DNA of 64,000 bases from NCBI GenBank assembly GCA_020832565.1, contig JAFIEI010000014.1, positions 1 to 64,000 of the forward strand, given 5' to 3'. Source of the DNA: Salinarimonas sp. (GTDB lineage Bacteria > Pseudomonadota > Alphaproteobacteria > Rhizobiales > Beijerinckiaceae). Each line of letters starts with the position of its first letter. The first letter of the stretch is position 1. Shown in pieces: positions 60,681 through 64,000 of this stretch. Under the pieces are notes generated by a model. That model saw only the letters and a list, made by a program, of their open reading frames with translations, was not told where the DNA came from and made no database searches. A program made the position numbers and the translations under genes.

Positions 60681-61534
60681 GACGCGGCGACCTTCTTCAT
60701 TTCCGGGAGATCGACGCGCGCCGCGACCTTGAGCGCCGCATCGGCCTTTGCCGCATCGGCTTCTTCCTCGCGATCGGCTGCGCGGGTCCCGCTCCAGTCC
60801 TCCTCACCGTAGATCTCGGTGAGATGTGCGTCGTCGAGCCCCGAGGGCGGGCCATCATAGACGATCTCGCCGGCACGCAGCCCGACGATGCGCTCGACGA
60901 ACTGCATGGCGAGCGGCACGTCGTGGATATTGATGATGGCGCCCAGCCCGCGCTCACGGCACAGCCCCGTGATCAGCCGCATGATCTGGCGCGAGGTCTT
61001 TGGATCGAGGCTCGCAGTCGGTTCGTCCACGAGGAGAATGTCGGGATTCTGCATCAGGGCGCGGGCGATGCCCACACGCTGGCGCTGACCGCCCGAGAGC
61101 GCATCGGCGCGCTTGTCGACCATGTGGTCGAGCCCCACGCGCTCGAGCAGCCGGAACGCCTCGTCGATATCCGATTGCGGATAGCGCCGCAGGTAGCTGC
61201 GCCAGAAACCCACATAGCCGAGCCGGCCTGAAAGCACGTTCTCCATGACGCTCAGGCGTTCGACCAGGGCGTATTCCTGGAAGATCATGCCGAGCCGGCG
61301 ACGGGTGCGGCGCAGGCTGGTGCGGCCCATGCGCACGATATCGATGTCACCGAGGCGGATACTGCCGGCAGTCGGCTCCACCAGCCGGTTGACGCAGCGG
61401 ATCAGGGTGCTCTTGCCGGCACCCGACGGGCCGATCAGGGCGATCACCTGGCCGCGTTCGACGGTCAGATCCACGTTGTCGAGCGCCAGATCCCCGGTGG
61501 GGTAGCGCATGGTCAGGCCTTCGATCTGCAACAT
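60677..61534 (-). CDS. phnC: Phosphonate-type ABC transporter ATP-binding protein
   Basis: [74 protein letters not shown]. Confidence 0.95.
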   Translation of the reverse strand: MLQIEGLTMRYPTGDLALDNVDLTVERGQVIALIGPSGAGKSTLIRCVNRLVEPTAGSIRLGDIDIVRMGRTSLRRTRRRLGMIFQEYALVERLSVMENVLSGRLGYVGFWRSYLRRYPQSDIDEAFRLLERVGLDHMVDKRADALSGGQRQRVGIARALMQNPDILLVDEPTASLDPKTSRQIMRLITGLCRERGLGAIINIHDVPLAMQFVERIVGLRAGEIVYDGPPSGLDDAHLTEIYGEEDWSGTRAADREEEADAAKADAALKVAARVDLPEMKKVAAS

Positions 61535-61594
61535 GGGGCATCTCGCTGGTATCTTGGAGAGGCGCGCCGCTTCGATCAGCGGGCGAAAACGAAC

Positions 61595-61620
61595 GGCCCG
61601 GCGGTTGTGCCCGCCGGGCC
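61595..61620 (-). terminator. Intercistronic GC-rich hairpin between phnD and phnC
   Basis: ggcccggcgg-ttgtgc-ccgccgggcc perfect 10-bp stem; on the minus strand followed by gttcgttttc. Confidence 0.65.
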
Positions 61621-61640
61621 CTTGCGAAGGGACAGCCGAT

Positions 61641-62624
61641 TCAGCTGCAGGACAGCTCGTCGCCGGATTCGGCGGCGATACGGCGGATGATGTCCCAGTG
61701 TTCCTGGTAGTCGATTTCGATGAAGCCGTCGGCATCACCGAATTCCTCGGCAAGCGCACCAGCCCATTCAAAGGTGAGGAAGGCCTCGCGGATGCTCTCG
61801 CGCAGTTCCGGGGCGAGGTTGTAGACCGCACCATAGGCGGTGGTAGGGAAGGTCTCGGACTGATACAGCACGCGAATGTCGTCGAGATCGATAACGCCGC
61901 GATCCGCCATACGGCCCATCACCGAGTTCGCGATCGCAGCGAGATCGTAGTCGCGATTCGCGACGCCGAGGATCGAGGCATCATGCCCACCGGAAAACGC
62001 GGTTTCGAGGTCGTTCTCGACGTCGATTCCGAACTCGGCCGAGAGCAGCGCAGACGGGGCGCGGAAACCGGAATTCGAGGCCGGGTTCACGAAGGCCATC
62101 TGGCGGCCCATGATGTCGTCCATCGACTCGATGCCGCTTTCGGCATGGGTGATGATCTCCATCTCGTAACCACGGATGGCGCCATCGAGGCTCATCGTGA
62201 CATAGGGGTGAAGACCCGCGCAATTGACGCCGAGCGGAACCGAGCCGGTAGCGAAACCACCCACATGCAAACGTCCGGCGCGCATGGCCTCGACCATTGC
62301 GGCATAGGAGTTCACGGAGAAGTAGCGCACTTCACGACCGGTTGCTTGAGAGAGGTGTTCGATGAAGTCGTCCCAGATTGCGGCATACTGCGCAGGATCT
62401 TCAACCGGGGCGTATGTAAAGATCAGCGTATCGGGATCGATCCACTCGGACGAATCTTCCGGGGAATCCGCGAGCAGATCGCCATCGACGTCGCAGAAGC
62501 GGTCGTCGAGCGTGCCGCGCGGGCAATCCTGGGCTTGTGCCGGCGCCGGGAAGGCGAAAGCGGCAACGGCGATGAAGGCGAAGGCGGATGCGCCGGTCGT
62601 GAGTGTTTTGGTGATGAGGGACAA
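61641..62624 (-). CDS. phnD: Phosphonate-type ABC transporter substrate-binding protein (TTG start)
   Basis: Signal peptide-like [71 protein letters not shown]. Confidence 0.93.
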   Translation of the reverse strand: MSLITKTLTTGASAFAFIAVAAFAFPAPAQAQDCPRGTLDDRFCDVDGDLLADSPEDSSEWIDPDTLIFTYAPVEDPAQYAAIWDDFIEHLSQATGREVRYFSVNSYAAMVEAMRAGRLHVGGFATGSVPLGVNCAGLHPYVTMSLDGAIRGYEMEIITHAESGIESMDDIMGRQMAFVNPASNSGFRAPSALLSAEFGIDVENDLETAFSGGHDASILGVANRDYDLAAIANSVMGRMADRGVIDLDDIRVLYQSETFPTTAYGAVYNLAPELRESIREAFLTFEWAGALAEEFGDADGFIEIDYQEHWDIIRRIAAESGDELSCS

Positions 62625-62759
62625 GGCTGGCCTCCTGGCGAAGGGCGTGATCTGACAGGACGCTGCGGCTGCCTTATGCAAACGCGGACAATGCCACGCA
62701 TGACGTAAGATCTCTTGGCCCGTTTGCGTCCGATGCACCCGGATCGATAATGATGATGA

Positions 62760-62777
62760 ATGACAGTTGCGTGACAA
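62760..62777 (-). promoter_or_regulatory. Pho box (PhoB binding site) upstream of phnDCEE
   Basis: Minus strand TTGTCAC-GCAA-CTGTCAT: two 7-bp CTGTCAT-like direct repeats with 4-bp spacer. Confidence 0.72.
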
Positions 62778-62848
62778 AACCCGGTGTTATCATGCTCAAA
62801 TATTAATCTTAGCCGGCGAATATTAAGACGGCTATTGTAATACGACGC

Positions 62849-63706
62849 TCATTTGCTTTGTCTACGCTCACGATAGCTTATATAGATCCCCGCTCCCGCG
62901 ATCACGCCGGCGCCGAGGATGGTATAGCCATCGGGAATCGCCCCGAAGGCGATGAAGGCCAGCGCGCCCGCCCAGACGATCTGGCCATAGGCATAGGGTG
63001 CGACCAGCGAAGCGCTGGCATCGCGCAGGGCGAGCACGACGAGGCCGTGGCCGGCGCTCGAGACGAGCCCCATGGCAAGCGCGATCCAGAGCTGACGCGC
63101 ATCCGGCATCACCCAGAAGAACGGTACGGCGAGGCTCGCGAGGCCGAATCCGACCAGCGCGGACCAGGCAAGCGTCGTCACCGGAGCGTCACGTGTGCTG
63201 ACATAGCGCGTGATCGTCGCCGCCATGGCCCAAGACGCGGCCGCGAGCAGCGGAAACAGCGAGGCGACCTGGAATGCATCCGTGCCGGGCCGCATCACGA
63301 TAAGCACCCCGCAAAAGCCGACGCAAGCCGCTGCCCAGCGCCGCCAGCCCACCACCTCACTCAGGAAGATCACGGCGAAGGCCGTGAGCAGGATCGGGAG
63401 GATGAAGAAGATCGCCGTGGCATCGGCTACGGGCAGGAAGACGAGCCCGCTCATGAAGAACAGCGCCGAGCCCAGCATGCCCAGGCCGCGCACCAGTTGC
63501 AGCGTCGGGCGCTGCGAGACGAGCCCCCGGCTGCCGCGCGTGGCGATGAGGAAGCCGACCATCAACGCGGCGAAGACGACGTAGCGCATCCAGGCGATCA
63601 TCAGCGGCGGCAGATCGCCCGTGAGCATCTTGGCGAAGACGTCGCCGCAGGCAAACAAAGCGGTACCGGCGACCATGGCGAGAATACCGCGCAGCTGATG
63701 CGTCAT
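62849..63706 (-). CDS. EamA/DMT-superfamily transporter
   Basis: MTHQLRGILAMVAGTALFACGDVFAKML; about 10 hydrophobic segments; duplicated EamA pattern. Confidence 0.9.
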   Translation of the reverse strand: MTHQLRGILAMVAGTALFACGDVFAKMLTGDLPPLMIAWMRYVVFAALMVGFLIATRGSRGLVSQRPTLQLVRGLGMLGSALFFMSGLVFLPVADATAIFFILPILLTAFAVIFLSEVVGWRRWAAACVGFCGVLIVMRPGTDAFQVASLFPLLAAASWAMAATITRYVSTRDAPVTTLAWSALVGFGLASLAVPFFWVMPDARQLWIALAMGLVSSAGHGLVVLALRDASASLVAPYAYGQIVWAGALAFIAFGAIPDGYTILGAGVIAGAGIYISYRERRQSK

Positions 63707-63749
63707 GCCAGATCCCGGCCCCATCGTGCGCACCATCCCCGCCGCTTGC

Positions 63750-64000
63750 TCAGGTCAGGTAGTTCAGTGCGCGCAGGACATCGAAGTAATCCTGCGCGGC
63801 GAGACGGATGGTGCGATCAGCGACGCGCTCGGCGCCGGGATACCAGCGATGCCGCTCGGCGAGGAGCGGGTCGTTATAGGTGATCTCCAGAACCGGCGCA
63901 TGCGGCACGGCGAGAAGCCGGCGCGTCGCGGTATCGGAAAGCGCCCGCGCAGCGCCCGCCTCGATCGCCGCACAGGCACCCGCCGGCGTCATCGAGAGGG
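63750..64000 (-). CDS. M55-family D-aminopeptidase-like protein, C-terminal part (truncated by window end)
   Basis: C-terminal AVPHAPVLEITYNDPLLAERHRWYPGAERVADRTIRLAAQDYFDVLRALNYL resembles the DppA/M55 C-terminus; runs off the window. Confidence 0.55.
   Translation of the reverse strand, partial: LSMTPAGACAAIEAGAARALSDTATRRLLAVPHAPVLEITYNDPLLAERHRWYPGAERVADRTIRLAAQDYFDVLRALNYLT

Overview
This is a high-GC alphaproteobacterial chromosomal window, probably Hyphomicrobiales/Rhizobiales-like by gene content (inference). It covers the replication-origin and partition neighbourhood. From left to right it contains: hemW (truncated at the window edge); a MOSC protein; a complete Mrp/Mnh Na+/H+ antiporter operon (A-G) whose last gene carries a long C-terminal extension; a histidine kinase with an NtrC-type regulator; an AT-rich islet with a Panacea/DUF4065 gene overlapping a coiled-coil membrane-protein gene (candidate toxin-antitoxin/defence pair); an orphan formate dehydrogenase alpha subunit; a TlpA-like protein; argH; an Xre/MbcA/ParS-type gene containing a 26-bp perfect inverted repeat; a UMF1-like MFS transporter; an amidase; maf-aroE-coaE-dnaQ; a ferric-reductase-like protein; a large two-part protein with a divergent nitrilase catalytic triad (E329/K391/C444) in a small islet; ccmAB; yggS; leuS-lptE-holA; parB-parA-rsmG-mnmG; a YugP-like metallopeptidase; trpFBA; ppsR | oriC-like region | hemE-hemJ; rho; mnmE; dnaE2 interrupted in frame by palindromic repeats; a HAD phosphatase; an orphan 814-aa HExxH protein; a GH15 glucoamylase-like protein; a Pho-box-preceded phnDCEE transporter; an EamA transporter; and a truncated M55-like peptidase. 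Sequence-level highlights: three perfect 16-bp parS palindromes (TGTTTCACGTGAAACA); two tandem TTAA-N7-TTAA CtrA boxes plus a consensus DnaA box and an AT-rich tract between ppsR and hemE; a perfect-spacing Pho box; and palindromic-repeat exonisation in dnaE2. The best candidates for undescribed biology are the stand-alone nitrilase-like protein (26737-28506), the Panacea plus membrane-protein pair (12149-13139) and the orphan zincin (54619-57063). All calls come from reading the sequence and the ORF translations. No database search was run.
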